From Nostoc sp. FACHB-892 (GTDB lineage: Bacteria; Cyanobacteriota; Cyanobacteriia; Cyanobacteriales; Nostocaceae), in contig NZ_JACJTR010000017.1 in the NCBI RefSeq assembly GCF_014698795.1, forward strand, positions 99,211 to 163,210: DNA of 64,000 nt. Direction: 5' to 3'. The position numbers were made by a program, and so were the translations under genes. Positions within the stretch are counted from its first letter, which is position 1; each line of letters opens with the position of its first letter. This document shows positions 1 through 9,344 of the stretch, piece by piece. Under the pieces are notes generated by a model, which was not told the origin of the DNA, did no database searches, and saw only the letters and a list, made by a program, of their open reading frames with translations.

Positions 1-156
1 TTAGATATTAAAAACGAAAAAATTTGGATTCAACACGATGGTACAGAAGGAGGTATTGCCAATGAACTTATTAGTCGAGGTATACCCAAAAAAGACATCG
101 TTTTGGCTTTTCATTCTCCTTTTAAACGACAATTTACTGAGTTTGCTGTTGGTTAA
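1..156 (+). CDS. xisI: XisI family protein, C-terminal part (5'-truncated by window edge)
   Basis: The first 51 codons read as a coding sequence in frame 1 and stop at TAA. The residues IWIQHDGTEGGIANELISRG followed by PKKDIVLAFHSP and RQFTEFAVG match the conserved C-terminus of XisI, the fdxN-element excision controlling factor family. XisI is usually encoded directly after XisH; in Anabaena the pair supports site-specific excision of the fdxN element during heterocyst development, but most genomes carry many paralogues of unknown role. The start and any xisH lie outside the window. Family assignment is firm; a role in excision here is not implied. Confidence 0.85.
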   Translation, partial: LDIKNEKIWIQHDGTEGGIANELISRGIPKKDIVLAFHSPFKRQFTEFAVG

Positions 157-296
157 GATGGCCTCTTCTTGCTTCGCTTAAGGCAGTGGCTTTTAAGTCC
201 TTCTTGATAGACCTGCATCATGGTATGTAACTCTGAGCGATCGCCCTGTTTTAGAAAAGTTCAAGAATACAAAAAAAGCGGCGAATTTTAATTGTT

Positions 297-1031
297 CTAG
301 AGCATTTTTTCCAAGAACTGCTTGGCGCGATCGCACTTAGGATTTTGGAAAAACTCCCCAGGGGTACTATCTTCTGCTAAAATTCCCTGGTCGAGGAACA
401 TAATCCGATTAGCAACTTCTCTGGCAAAGCCCATTTCATGGGTAACGATCGCCATTGTCATTCCAGATAGCGCTAAAGCTTTCATCACTTCTAGCACATC
501 TTTGACCATCTCTGGATCTAACGCAGAGGTGGGTTCATCAAACAAAATCATCTCAGGTTCCATTGCTAATGCCCGAGCGATCGCTACTCGCTGTTTTTGC
601 CCCCCGGATAGTTTGGAAGGATAGACAGACGCTTTTGGCTCTAAACCTACCTTGGCAAGCAATTCTAAGCCATGTTGTTGTGCTTTTTGCTTGTTGATTC
701 CTTTCACCTTTATCGGTGCGTAGGTGACATTTTGCAGCACATTCATGTGGGGAAACAAATTAAAATGTTGAAATACCATCACCAATTGCTGGCGCACCTT
801 AGCGATATTCGCCTTGGGATTGGTGATTTCTTGCTTGTGAAAGTAAATTCTTCCTCTGGTGGGTTGTTCTAGCAAGTTTATGCATCGCAGAAAGGTAGAC
901 TTACCTGAGCCAGAAGGGCCTAGTATGGCAACCACTTCCCCTTGATAAAACTCAGTAGAAATATCTTTGAGTACGTCGAGTTTACCAAAGGATTTACATA
1001 AGAATTCCGTGCGAATTACTACATTATTCAC
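297..1031 (-). CDS. Polar amino-acid ABC transporter ATP-binding protein (GlnQ/BgtA type)
   Basis: This 244-residue protein has all landmarks of an ABC ATPase: Walker A GPSGSGKST near residue 40, the Q-loop in VMVFQHFNLFPHM, signature LSGGQKQRVAIARAL, Walker B MILFDEPTSALDPE and a switch histidine in AIVTHEMGFA. The HFNLFPHM and DEPTSALDPEMV forms are typical of the polar amino-acid (PAAT) family. The gene overlaps the upstream binding-protein/permease gene by 8 bp, so the two are translationally coupled and form a complete importer. It would work at the inner face of the cytoplasmic membrane. The substrate cannot be read from the ATPase; glutamine or basic amino acids are likely by analogy with the cyanobacterial Bgt system. 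Confidence 0.93.
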   Translation of the reverse strand: MNNVVIRTEFLCKSFGKLDVLKDISTEFYQGEVVAILGPSGSGKSTFLRCINLLEQPTRGRIYFHKQEITNPKANIAKVRQQLVMVFQHFNLFPHMNVLQNVTYAPIKVKGINKQKAQQHGLELLAKVGLEPKASVYPSKLSGGQKQRVAIARALAMEPEMILFDEPTSALDPEMVKDVLEVMKALALSGMTMAIVTHEMGFAREVANRIMFLDQGILAEDSTPGEFFQNPKCDRAKQFLEKML

Positions 1032-2505
1032 TTTCCCGTAACCTCCTTTCTAAAGCGGATGCACCCAAGGTCATACCCATTACTAAAACATAGTAAATTA
1101 ACCCTGCAAATAGCAGTGGTTCAAAATAAATATACTTATTTGCACCAACGATTTGGGCGCTGCGTAATATTTCCACCACCCCAATCGTTGACACTAGCGC
1201 GGAATCTTTGAGTAATCCAATAGTTTCATTTACCAATGCTGGCAGAATGTTCTTCAATGCTTGGGGTAAAATCACATCCCACATCATCAACCAATAGGGA
1301 ACACCCATAGACATCGCCGCTTCACTTTGCCCTTTATCCACCGCCTGAATTCCACCCCTGATGGTTTCTGACATATAAGCACCAGAATTCAGGGTAAAAG
1401 TTAGCACCCCAGCCTGCAATGCTGAAATGTCATAGCCTGTAAGCTGGGGTGTTGCGTAGTAAACCAACGCCAACTGTAATAACAAAGGTGTGCCTCGAAA
1501 AACAGAGGTATAGGCGTTAGCAACCCAGGTAAGCGGCTTGATTCCGATAATTTTTAATAGAGACAGGATTGTTCCCCAGATTAAGCCCAAAGATACAGAT
1601 AATAGCGTAAACAACAAAGTTAAAGGGATTCCCCGAAGAATAAAGGGAATGTCTGGAAGAATTCTGGTGAAGTCGAGATTCAATCCACCTTTGGCAGGAG
1701 TTGATAATGCAGGCTCGGCGGTATTCTGTGAAAACCACTTGGCTACAAGTTTATTCAATGTGCCATCGTTCTTCATTTGTTGAAGGACTTTGTTAAACGG
1801 TTCTACTAAAGAAGAACCTTTAGGAAAAGCGATCGCTGATCCACTTGCTTCCTCTGAGGGAATTGTATTAAATTCTAAATCTGGGTTAGCTTGGGCGAAT
1901 CCCTTAGCGACGGTATCCTCAATAATTGCTGCATCAATTCGCCCAGATTTGATTTCTTGAACTACTTCCGGGACTCTGTTGAGTTGCTTTAGCTGAATAC
2001 CCGCAAATTTTTTAGCTATTTTCTGAGCATTTTGTTCCTGTATCGTTCCTAGTTGTACCCCAACCTTTTTTCCTAATAAGTCTTGGGGCTGCTTTAAGTT
2101 GCTGCCTTTAGGAGCGACAATGGTATCTTTAGCTTCGTAATAAATAATTGAAAAATCAATATTCTTCTGACGTTCTGGAGTCGGAGTCATCCCAGCCATT
2201 ACAAAGTCAGCGCGATTTGCTTGGAGTGCAGGAATCAATCCATTAAAATCAGATTCCATTATTTGAAGTTTAAACCCTAGTTTTTGAGCAAGGGTTTTGG
2301 CAATATCTATATCAAAGCCAACTATTTGGCGATCGCCTCCTTTCGTATCATAAAACTCATAAGGAGGGTAATCTGGGGAAGTAATCATTGTTAGCGTGTC
2401 TTTACCTAAAGATGAGACAGCTTTTAGAGAATTACTATGTCCGATGATGCTGATTACTAATGCTACAACTAGTATGGTTGATAGCCATATTTTCTTTTTC
2501 TTCAT
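1024..2505 (-). CDS. Fused amino-acid-binding protein and ABC permease (BgtB-like)
   Basis: The protein has 493 residues and two modules. An N-terminal signal/anchor segment (about residues 5-27) is followed by a family-3 solute-binding domain to about residue 265 (TSPDYPPYEFYD, VGFDIDIAKTLAQKLG, GLIPALQANRADFVMAGMTPT). A PAAT permease domain occupies residues 280-493 and includes the EAAMSMGVPYWLMMWDVILPQ-type EAA loop that contacts the ATPase. This fusion is known from cyanobacterial BgtB, which takes up basic amino acids and glutamine. Here the ATPase gene sits directly downstream with an 8-bp overlap, so binding protein, channel and motor come from two genes. The start is an ATG. The exact substrate is inferred only from architecture. 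Confidence 0.9.
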   Translation of the reverse strand: MKKKKIWLSTILVVALVISIIGHSNSLKAVSSLGKDTLTMITSPDYPPYEFYDTKGGDRQIVGFDIDIAKTLAQKLGFKLQIMESDFNGLIPALQANRADFVMAGMTPTPERQKNIDFSIIYYEAKDTIVAPKGSNLKQPQDLLGKKVGVQLGTIQEQNAQKIAKKFAGIQLKQLNRVPEVVQEIKSGRIDAAIIEDTVAKGFAQANPDLEFNTIPSEEASGSAIAFPKGSSLVEPFNKVLQQMKNDGTLNKLVAKWFSQNTAEPALSTPAKGGLNLDFTRILPDIPFILRGIPLTLLFTLLSVSLGLIWGTILSLLKIIGIKPLTWVANAYTSVFRGTPLLLQLALVYYATPQLTGYDISALQAGVLTFTLNSGAYMSETIRGGIQAVDKGQSEAAMSMGVPYWLMMWDVILPQALKNILPALVNETIGLLKDSALVSTIGVVEILRSAQIVGANKYIYFEPLLFAGLIYYVLVMGMTLGASALERRLRESE

Positions 2506-2647
2506 GAACTTGATAATTATATAATTTCAATTCTGCACCTGAAACGCGTAAAATCGTGGGGAATTGAGGGGTGAAATTTAAACGCAGAGGAACGCGGGGG
2601 TAAGCGCAGAGGTACGCAGAGTAATGAAATGTTGTAATTAGCGAGTG

Positions 2648-3628
2648 TCAAATTCTTACTTTGGTCGCCTCCAACAACTTAACGCTGGCATAAATAGCAT
2701 CAATATAAGGTGTGGGAGTTTGAGTGAGTTTTCCCAATTCTGCGACTGCACCAACAATAGCATCTATCTCCGTTGTGCGTCCGCCTTCAATATCTTGTAG
2801 CATAGAGGTTTTATGGGCACCCACATTTTCTGCCCCATTAATTCGCTGTTCTAAAGTGATGCCAAACTTTATACCCAAATTTTCAGCGATCGCTTGAGTT
2901 TCTGTCATCATTTGCCGTGCTAGTTCACGAGTGAGGGGATAACGGCAAATATCCTCTAGAGTAGCACCAGTCAGCGCACTGATCGGATTAAACGCCACAT
3001 TTCCCCACAACTTAATCCAAATTTCTGTGCGAATTTGATTGCGGATTGGTGCTTTGAATCCTGCCCGTTTGAGAGTTTGTGCCAATAATTGGATGCGTTC
3101 GGTTTTAGTGCCGTTGATTTCACCAAGAGTAAAGCGATCGCCTTCAATATGCTTAATCACACCTGGTTCAATTATCTCAGTTGCCGGGTAAACAACACAA
3201 CCGATGGCGCGGTCAGCACCGATACTAGCTTCAATAATCCCATCTGGATCAACAGATTGAATCCGCGTACCTTCATACTCACCGCCATACTTGCGAAAGT
3301 ACCACCAAGGAACGCCATTTTGGGCTGTTACCACCATCGTGTGAGCATCGTAGAGTGCCGGGAGAGAAGGAGCGATCGCAGGCAAACTGTGAGCCTTGAG
3401 AGTTAAAATTACTACATCTTGTACCCCTGCTTCCTGAATCTCGCTAGTTGCTAGAGACGGAGTAACAATTTGGCCAGAACCATCTGCCATCAGCAACTTC
3501 AACCCATCTTTTTGAATTGCCTTCAAATGAGAACCACGCGCAATTAGCGTCACTGCTTCACCTGCCAACGCCAATTTTGCTCCTAAATATCCACCGATGG
3601 CACCCGCGCCAACAATACAAATTTTCAT
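2648..3628 (-). CDS. panE: 2-dehydropantoate 2-reductase family protein (PanE/ApbA)
   Basis: The protein begins MKICIVGAGAIGGYLGAKLA, a dinucleotide-binding GxGxxG motif at the very N-terminus. It continues with TAQNGVPWWYF and the ketopantoate reductase C-terminal helix domain (EIWIKLWGNVAFNPISALTG, HKTSMLQDIEGGRTTEID). Ketopantoate reductase makes pantoate from 2-dehydropantoate with NADPH in coenzyme A synthesis; the EIWIKLWGN and TSMLQD segments carry the expected Lys, Asn and Ser positions. An earlier TTG codon two residues upstream is in frame, but the ATG at 3628 fits the family better. It starts directly next to the stop codon of the inositol-phosphatase-like gene, suggesting one transcript. 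Family members in cyanobacteria sometimes act on other 2-oxo acids. Confidence 0.85.
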   Translation of the reverse strand: MKICIVGAGAIGGYLGAKLALAGEAVTLIARGSHLKAIQKDGLKLLMADGSGQIVTPSLATSEIQEAGVQDVVILTLKAHSLPAIAPSLPALYDAHTMVVTAQNGVPWWYFRKYGGEYEGTRIQSVDPDGIIEASIGADRAIGCVVYPATEIIEPGVIKHIEGDRFTLGEINGTKTERIQLLAQTLKRAGFKAPIRNQIRTEIWIKLWGNVAFNPISALTGATLEDICRYPLTRELARQMMTETQAIAENLGIKFGITLEQRINGAENVGAHKTSMLQDIEGGRTTEIDAIVGAVAELGKLTQTPTPYIDAIYASVKLLEATKVRI

Positions 3629-3630
3629 CC

Positions 3631-4497
3631 TCAAACAGGTACGCTTTGCATCGCTTTCAGTAGGTCTTGATGAACAGATTTTGAGGCAGCTATTATCAAT
3701 CCAGGCAGGCTATAGTTTCGACAAGTATGCAGTGGCGGTAAAGTCGAACCGTCCAGAGTAGTTACAATGCAGCCAGCCTCTCTTGCAATAAAAGCAAGTG
3801 CAGCACCATCAATAAATTTACCCGATTTGATGACTGCTCCACTCAAGTCGCCACTCAGAATACCATTCAGGTTGGGAATTTGAATATCACTAGAATAATC
3901 AGTCTCTATATCGATTACTTGATATCGATCTTTTAGTAAATGTGCGATAAAATTCATTCCCCATCCCAACAAAATAGAAGGTTTGGTGGATGTTATGTGT
4001 AATGGGGCACAGGTTTCTAAACTCATCTCCAGAGTCCCTTTAAAAGCACCTTCACCTCGAAGGGCGTAAAAATAAATATTTTGGGCAGGGGAAATAGCGA
4101 GTACTGCTTCAAAGTCATCTGAATTTAGAATACTGAGAATAATTTGATAATTAGAATGCCCATCCATGTAAAACTTAGTACCATCGATTGGATCGAGTGT
4201 GACTAAGTAATCACCTTCTAAACCGAGTTCGGTAGCACGAAAATACTTGGTGTTGTTAGAACTTTCGTACTCTTCACCATAAAAGCGAATATCTGGGAAA
4301 GTGCCCAGTAGTACTACTTCTACTAAGTTTTGAATCGCCACATCCGCATCAGTAAGCGCAGCACTAAAAAAGTTTCCTTGTTCTTTAGCAGGAAGTGCAG
4401 CAATTTTTGGTTGAAGAAAACGGGCATAGCCTGCTGCTACTTTGAGATGGGGGAGTAAAGTCTCCAAAATCAGTCGAGTAGTAGGTGTTATGGGCAT
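3631..4497 (-). CDS. Inositol monophosphatase family protein
   Basis: This 288-residue protein contains the metal-dependent phosphatase motifs of the IMPase/FBPase/BPNase superfamily: FYGEEYES (motif with the metal-binding Glu), LDPIDGTKFY (metal-binding DPIDGT) near residue 100, and IDGAALAFIAREAGCIV near residue 230. The middle is more divergent than in SuhB-type inositol phosphatases, so histidinol-phosphatase or 3'(2'),5'-bisphosphate nucleotidase activity is also possible. The catalytic Mg ligands are present, so it is probably active. It lies immediately upstream of panE with almost no gap. Confidence 0.82.
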   Translation of the reverse strand: MPITPTTRLILETLLPHLKVAAGYARFLQPKIAALPAKEQGNFFSAALTDADVAIQNLVEVVLLGTFPDIRFYGEEYESSNNTKYFRATELGLEGDYLVTLDPIDGTKFYMDGHSNYQIILSILNSDDFEAVLAISPAQNIYFYALRGEGAFKGTLEMSLETCAPLHITSTKPSILLGWGMNFIAHLLKDRYQVIDIETDYSSDIQIPNLNGILSGDLSGAVIKSGKFIDGAALAFIAREAGCIVTTLDGSTLPPLHTCRNYSLPGLIIAASKSVHQDLLKAMQSVPV

Positions 4498-4640
4498 TGC
4501 AGCAAACTCCTTTTAGAAGTAATCTACCGTTGGCAGGACGATAGAATTCTATATCTAAACAAAATTACGGTATCATTTTGACGCAATGATACCATCGTTG
4601 TTATATTACTCTAATCTGTGTATCTGGTTAAGCTTTAAAT

Positions 4641-4680
4641 ATAAAATCGATGGATGCACAAATTCATCCATCGATTTTAT
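4641..4680 (-). terminator. Perfect 16-bp stem-loop downstream of the DUF2973 gene
   Basis: The segment ATAAAATCGATGGATG pairs perfectly with the downstream CATCCATCGATTTTAT across an 8-base loop. A second smaller hairpin (CCCC...GGGG then TTTTA) follows at about 4684-4707. The pair lies between the end of the DUF2973 gene and the start of the IMPase gene, both on the minus strand. A transcription terminator for the DUF2973 transcript is the simplest reading. Confidence 0.6.
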
Positions 4681-4796
4681 ATACCCCAAATTTTATTCGG
4701 GGTTTTATGCATCACTTCTCATAAATTTCTGCCAAGAGAAAGATTAAGGATGTAAAAGCAACAATAATTTACATCCAAACTTCTAATACCTAACTT

Positions 4797-5126
4797 TTAC
4801 GCTTCTTCAGAATTCTCTCTTTTATGTCCTGGGGATGCTTCGTAAAGTGCATCGAGATGTTGACGCGCATCTTCAACGTTAATCGAACGCATTACCAAAA
4901 GTGGCTCTTTAATTAAGTTGCCCGCGTTATCTAATAATTCTGGATGGGGTACAAACTGTTTTTTTGATGAATAATAACCATAGCTGCCTTGATTATTCAC
5001 TGACGAGGAATTCGTCGGATAAGTTCGCTCCCGATCAAAACTGAACATGATCAGGTTACGAATCAAGTTGCCAACAGCTATAAATGCAAGGATTGTAAAA
5101 GCAAGAATGTAAAGTAGGTGTAACAT
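4797..5126 (-). CDS. DUF2973 family small membrane protein
   Basis: This 109-residue protein has one N-terminal membrane segment (LLYILAFTILAFIAVGNLI) and a conserved hydrophilic tail (HPELLDNAGNLIKEPLLVMR, then DARQHLDALYEASPG). This layout matches the cyanobacteria-specific family DUF2973, whose function is unknown. A GAGGAAAATTCA ribosome-binding stretch precedes the ATG. The DUF2605 gene upstream on the same strand is a frequent neighbour of DUF2973 in cyanobacteria, suggesting the two act together. Confidence 0.82.
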   Translation of the reverse strand: MLHLLYILAFTILAFIAVGNLIRNLIMFSFDRERTYPTNSSSVNNQGSYGYYSSKKQFVPHPELLDNAGNLIKEPLLVMRSINVEDARQHLDALYEASPGHKRENSEEA

Positions 5127-5480
5127 TGAATTTTCCTCCAGGACAGCAATTTTTAAAACTTTTATCTTTTATTTTGTAACGTTTTGTCTCGCCGACACTG
5201 TAACTTACAGTTAGGACAAGCATTTTTGGCACTCTTTGTGCGCTTACATTTATATGGAGCTAATTGTCAACCGTTATTCCACTTACGGTAGCATAGGATA
5301 CATTACTTTGTTAATCCAAATAATGTTAAGAAAATCTTAAGAGATTTGTACTATTTCTTTAATGAATGGGTTATTTGTCATCTGGTGTAGACGCAAAGAG
5401 GTAAGTCAGGTAGCTTTGCTCCGAATTCATTCAAAATTCAAAGTCAAGGGCAAAATATAGCAGATACTGCCATCAACGAT
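5127..5480. other. Intergenic stretch without recognisable gene
   Basis: AT-rich spacer between the DUF2605 and DUF2973 genes, which share the minus strand. No ORF, repeat or hairpin stands out. It probably holds the promoter of the DUF2973 gene. Confidence 0.5.
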
Positions 5481-5798
5481 TTATGCTTCACGCGTTTGAC
5501 GAAAGCGCATTGCCACATTCCAGCATTCTGTTACTAATTCATGCCAAGGCATTAACGTTGCCATATCAATCCCGACTTGTTTATCAGTAGCATTAAATAG
5601 CATCTTTGCCGTACTTAGTTCATCTTGCGCTTGTTTAACACGTAAGAGCAAGTCAGATTTTTCTTGGTCACTCATAAATGATAGCTGTTCAGTTTCGAGT
5701 AAATGGCGCGATCGCACAAACCAATGATGAAAATCTTCCAGCAAGGGTTCTAAAACCGTTTTCAGCAACTCAGTCCCTGGTAAATTTGAGTCTGACAT
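5481..5798 (-). CDS. DUF2605 family protein
   Basis: The protein starts MSDSNLPGTELLKTVLEPLL and continues with FHHWFVRSRHLLE and a helical region ending in TLMPWHELVTECWNVAMRF. This is the compact all-helical cyanobacterial DUF2605 family, about 105 residues, of unknown function. An in-frame ATG seven codons upstream (5819) is possible, but the MSDSN start matches family members better. It is the upstream neighbour of the DUF2973 gene on the same strand. Confidence 0.8.
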   Translation of the reverse strand: MSDSNLPGTELLKTVLEPLLEDFHHWFVRSRHLLETEQLSFMSDQEKSDLLLRVKQAQDELSTAKMLFNATDKQVGIDMATLMPWHELVTECWNVAMRFRQTREA

Positions 5799-5819
5799 AA
5801 ATGAGAAGCATATTTCCAA

Positions 5820-6297
5820 CTTTCTTACTAATATTAACCTTATTTACGTTTCTTAACATATTTCTTATTAATTATTTATTTTATCATTTTAGAATATGTA
5901 CAGTTATGTAACAAAGGATACAGAATTTATTATATAATCTTCCTAATGGGTTTGTACAGATCCTTTAGAGAGGCGTCTATAGGTATAGCTGAAGAAGAAC
6001 CACTAAATCTGCATATTCAGTGGGAGGCTTAAATTCTTTGATTCAGACGCTCTCTACATTCGCAAAAGCGTGTCGCAGACACCTTCTTTTTAAGACGCTA
6101 AGAGCGAACGGGCTGCGTTTGCCAGTACTTCGACAAGCTCAGTAACCATCAGACTCCAATTCATGCTGAATTCTGACTCCTGAATTCTTTCTTGAATAAA
6201 GCTGAACTGGCAAAAACCAAAGTCGTTATAGTTGAATAAGCCTACAGATTTAGATAAATCACCTTTTGTAATCACTTCGCCAACGGTTCAGCAGCCA
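5820..6297. other. Upstream region of thrS
   Basis: A divergent 480-bp spacer between the DUF2605 and thrS genes. The first part is strongly AT-rich and probably holds both promoters. A segment near 6061-6085 (AAAAGCGTGTCGCAGACACC) belongs to the short palindromic repeats scattered in Nostoc genomes. I see no Zur-box-like palindrome here. Confidence 0.45.
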
Positions 6298-8133
6298 ATG
6301 TCGTCAAATTCATCAAATCAGTCACAACAGTCAGAACAAGTTGAAAAAATTTATTTACCGCGTACCAGCGAATCGGAGAACTTAAAGAAGATTCGCCACA
6401 CTGCTTCCCATGTAATGGCAATGGCAGTACAAAAGCTGTTTCCCAAGGCGCAAGTTACAATTGGCCCTTGGATTGAAAACGGTTTTTACTACGACTTCGA
6501 CAATCCAGAACCATTTAGCGAAAATGATCTCAAAGCCATCAAAAAAGAGATGGTGAAGATTATCAATCGCAAATTGGCGGTTATTCGAGAAGAAGTTAGC
6601 CGCGAAGAAGCCGAACGCCGGATTCAGGAAATTAAGGAACCTTACAAGTTAGAAATCCTGGCAGATATCAAAAACGAACCAATCACGATTTACCATCTGG
6701 GCAATGAATGGTGGGATTTGTGTGGGGGGCCTCATCTGGAAAATACCAGTGAATTAAACCCCAAGGCAATTGAATTAGAAAGCGTTGCTGGCGCTTATTG
6801 GCGTGGGGATGAAACCAAAGCCCAACTACAACGCATCTATGCCAGCGCCTGGGAAAGCCCAGAACAACTCGCTGAATATAAGCGACGGAAAGAAGAAGCG
6901 CTGCGGCGAGATCACCGCAAACTTGGTAAGGAATTGGGTTTATTTATATTTTCTGACCAAGTGGGGCCGGGTTTACCTTTGTGGACACCCAAAGGTACTT
7001 TGTTGCGGAGTACTTTAGAAGATTTCCTTAAGCAAGAACAGCTAAAACGGGGTTACTTATCTGTAGTAACACCTCACATTGCCAGAGTAGATTTATTTAA
7101 AACCTCTGGACATTGGCAGAAATATAAAGAAGATATGTTCCCCTTAATGGCAGATGATCAAGAATCGGCTGCACAGGAACAGGGCTTCGTTATGAAGCCG
7201 ATGAACTGCCCTTTCCACATCCAAATATATAAGAGTGAGTTACGCTCTTATCGAGAATTACCTATGCGACTGGCGGAATTTGGTACTGTTTACCGCTACG
7301 AACAATCAGGCGAATTGGGCGGTTTAACGCGGGTGCGCGGTTTTACTGTGGATGATTCTCACCTGTTCGTCACCCCAGAACAGCTAGATAGCGAATTCCT
7401 CAGTGTAGTGGACTTGATTTTGTCGGTATTCAATAGTCTGCAACTAAAGAACTTTAAAGCTAGACTGAGTTTCCGCGATCCTACTAGTGATAAGTACATG
7501 GGTTCCGATGAAGTTTGGGACAAAGCCGAAGGTGCAATTCGCCGTGCAGTTGAAACCTTGGGGATGGAACATTTTGAAGGAATTGGGGAAGCGGCTTTTT
7601 ATGGGCCCAAACTTGACTTTATCTTTAGTGATGCCCTAGATCGGGAGTGGCAATTAGGAACTGTGCAGGTAGATTACAATTTGCCAGAACGCTTTGAGTT
7701 GGAATACGTCGCTGAAGATGGTGTTCGCAAACGTCCAGTGATGATTCACCGTGCGCCTTTTGGTTCGCTAGAACGGCTGATTGGGATCTTAATTGAAGAA
7801 TATGCCGGCGATTTTCCTTTGTGGTTAGCGCCAGTGCAAGCTAGGTTACTCCCAGTGGGTGATACACAGCTAGACTTTGCTAAAGATGTGGTGGCGAAGA
7901 TGAGAGCGTTGGGCATCCGTGCAGAAGTTGATACCAGTGGCGATCGCTTGGGTAAACAGATTCGCAATGCAGAGAAAGAAAAAATACCCGTGATGGCTGT
8001 GGTGGGAGCTAAGGAAGTGGAAACAAACACCTTAAGTATCCGTACCCGCGCCTCTGGGGAATTGGGAGTTATCTCTGTCGATGAGGTGGTGGATAAAATG
8101 AAAGATGCGATCGCTAAGTTCGAGAATTTCTAA
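6298..8133 (+). CDS. thrS: Threonyl-tRNA synthetase
   Basis: The protein charges tRNA-Thr. It lacks the N-terminal TGS domain and begins directly before the editing domain (IRHTASHVMAMAVQKLFP carries the HxxxH zinc/editing motif). The class II catalytic core follows: motif 2 in FGTVYRYEQSGELGGLTRVRG and motif 3 in HRAPFGSLERLIGILIEEYA. The active-site zinc ligands are Cys in MNCPFH, His in VDDSHLF and His in VMIHRAPFG. A C-terminal anticodon-binding domain ends the protein. An in-frame TTG at 6232 would add 22 poorly conserved residues; the ATG at 6298 is preferred. It converges with a COG0523 zinc-type metallochaperone gene. In Anabaena one of two ThrRS copies is known to be Zur-controlled; which copy this is cannot be told. 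Confidence 0.95.
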   Translation: MSSNSSNQSQQSEQVEKIYLPRTSESENLKKIRHTASHVMAMAVQKLFPKAQVTIGPWIENGFYYDFDNPEPFSENDLKAIKKEMVKIINRKLAVIREEVSREEAERRIQEIKEPYKLEILADIKNEPITIYHLGNEWWDLCGGPHLENTSELNPKAIELESVAGAYWRGDETKAQLQRIYASAWESPEQLAEYKRRKEEALRRDHRKLGKELGLFIFSDQVGPGLPLWTPKGTLLRSTLEDFLKQEQLKRGYLSVVTPHIARVDLFKTSGHWQKYKEDMFPLMADDQESAAQEQGFVMKPMNCPFHIQIYKSELRSYRELPMRLAEFGTVYRYEQSGELGGLTRVRGFTVDDSHLFVTPEQLDSEFLSVVDLILSVFNSLQLKNFKARLSFRDPTSDKYMGSDEVWDKAEGAIRRAVETLGMEHFEGIGEAAFYGPKLDFIFSDALDREWQLGTVQVDYNLPERFELEYVAEDGVRKRPVMIHRAPFGSLERLIGILIEEYAGDFPLWLAPVQARLLPVGDTQLDFAKDVVAKMRALGIRAEVDTSGDRLGKQIRNAEKEKIPVMAVVGAKEVETNTLSIRTRASGELGVISVDEVVDKMKDAIAKFENF

Positions 8134-8147
8134 AATCTAACCGCAGA

Positions 8148-8181
8148 CGCACACTAATTATATTTGGTGTGCGTTTTGTTT
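8148..8181 (+). terminator. Rho-independent terminator after thrS
   Basis: A stem CGCACAC / GTGTGCG with a 12-base AT-rich loop is followed by TTTTGTTT, 14 bases after the thrS stop. It lies between two convergent genes. Confidence 0.8.
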
Positions 8182-8188
8182 AGTTTAA

Positions 8189-9226
8189 TTATGCCAAACA
8201 GTTGTGAAGTTGTGAGTAAATTTGGCTAATATCCAGCTTTCTACCAATAAAAACTGTCTGATTTTTAGGTGGAGTTTGCCATTCATCACCATGTAAGCTA
8301 TAGCGAAGTCCACTCATCTGAAAAATATGGCGTAACTCACTATCACTAAACCACAAAATTCCCTTAGCTCGAAATACATCTTGTGTCATTCCTTCGGTAA
8401 GAAAATTCTCAAATTTATGCACATCAAATGGTCTATCAGTTTGGAAAGAAATCGAAACAAATCCATCATTTTCTAAATGATGTGAGTGATGTTCGTGATG
8501 ATGATGTTCATGATTATGATCATGATGATGCTGTTCATCCTCGTGAGTATCTTCCCCATCATTAGCAATATACTCATCTTTTGGAGTTAAACCTACATCT
8601 AAAATTAATGCTAACGCCACTTCTCCATGTTGGGTGTGCAAAATTTTCGCACCATTTTTTATATCATTGATAAAATTTTCTACGCTTTCTAGTTTTTCTG
8701 GAGTAACGAGGTCTGTTTTATTCAAAAGAATAATATCTCCGTATGTAATCTGTTTTAAAGCAGCTTCGCTCTCAAAATGAGCTTCATCAAATGATTCAGA
8801 ATCTACTACAGTTATAATCGAGTCTAGGTTTGTTAAATCCCTTAATTCTGTTCCCAAAAAAGTTAAGATAATTGGCAAAGGGTCAGCAACACCAGTTGTT
8901 TCAATGACTAGATAATCAATGCGGTCTTCTCGTTCTAAAACTCGATAAACTGCATCAACTAAATTATCATTGATAGTACAACAAATACAGCCATTAGTTA
9001 GTTCGACCATATCTTGGTCTATAGAAATTAGCAATTGGCTGTCTATATTAATATCACCAAATTCATTTACGAGTACGGCAACTTTTAAATCTTGTTTGTT
9101 TTTGAGAATTTGATTTAGTAGCGTAGTTTTGCCACTACCTAAAAATCCTGTGATAATCGTAACAGGCATTCCCTGTTTAGGAATATCAAAACTTGGGCTT
9201 GAAGTCAATGCTGTTAGTTGAGCCAT
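8189..9226 (-). CDS. COG0523 family GTP-dependent metallochaperone (CobW/ZigA-like) with His-rich loop
   Basis: This G3E-type GTPase has Walker A GFLGSGKTTLL, the metal-binding CxCC motif in ELTNGCICCTI, the switch segment ETTGVADP and the base-recognition NKTD. A strongly histidine-rich loop (DEQHHHDHNHEHHHHEHHSH) precedes the CobW C-terminal domain. These traits point to a zinc (or other transition metal) chaperone or allocator. The ATG at 9226 is chosen because AGGAGG lies 11 bases upstream; an earlier TTG would place that site inside the gene. It lies downstream of a broken FAD-oxidoreductase gene on the same strand, with a Zur/Fur-like palindrome further up, and converges on thrS. Confidence 0.92.
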   Translation of the reverse strand: MAQLTALTSSPSFDIPKQGMPVTIITGFLGSGKTTLLNQILKNKQDLKVAVLVNEFGDINIDSQLLISIDQDMVELTNGCICCTINDNLVDAVYRVLEREDRIDYLVIETTGVADPLPIILTFLGTELRDLTNLDSIITVVDSESFDEAHFESEAALKQITYGDIILLNKTDLVTPEKLESVENFINDIKNGAKILHTQHGEVALALILDVGLTPKDEYIANDGEDTHEDEQHHHDHNHEHHHHEHHSHHLENDGFVSISFQTDRPFDVHKFENFLTEGMTQDVFRAKGILWFSDSELRHIFQMSGLRYSLHGDEWQTPPKNQTVFIGRKLDISQIYSQLHNCLA

Positions 9227-9344
9227 AATCAATTCAACCTCCTGTAAATTCAAAATTGTTAGTAGTTAGTTTTTAAAAGTCTTACTAACCAAATTTTTAC
9301 TTCCCTATTCCCGGCGTGGGTTTAGTGTAGACTAGGGTTTTTGG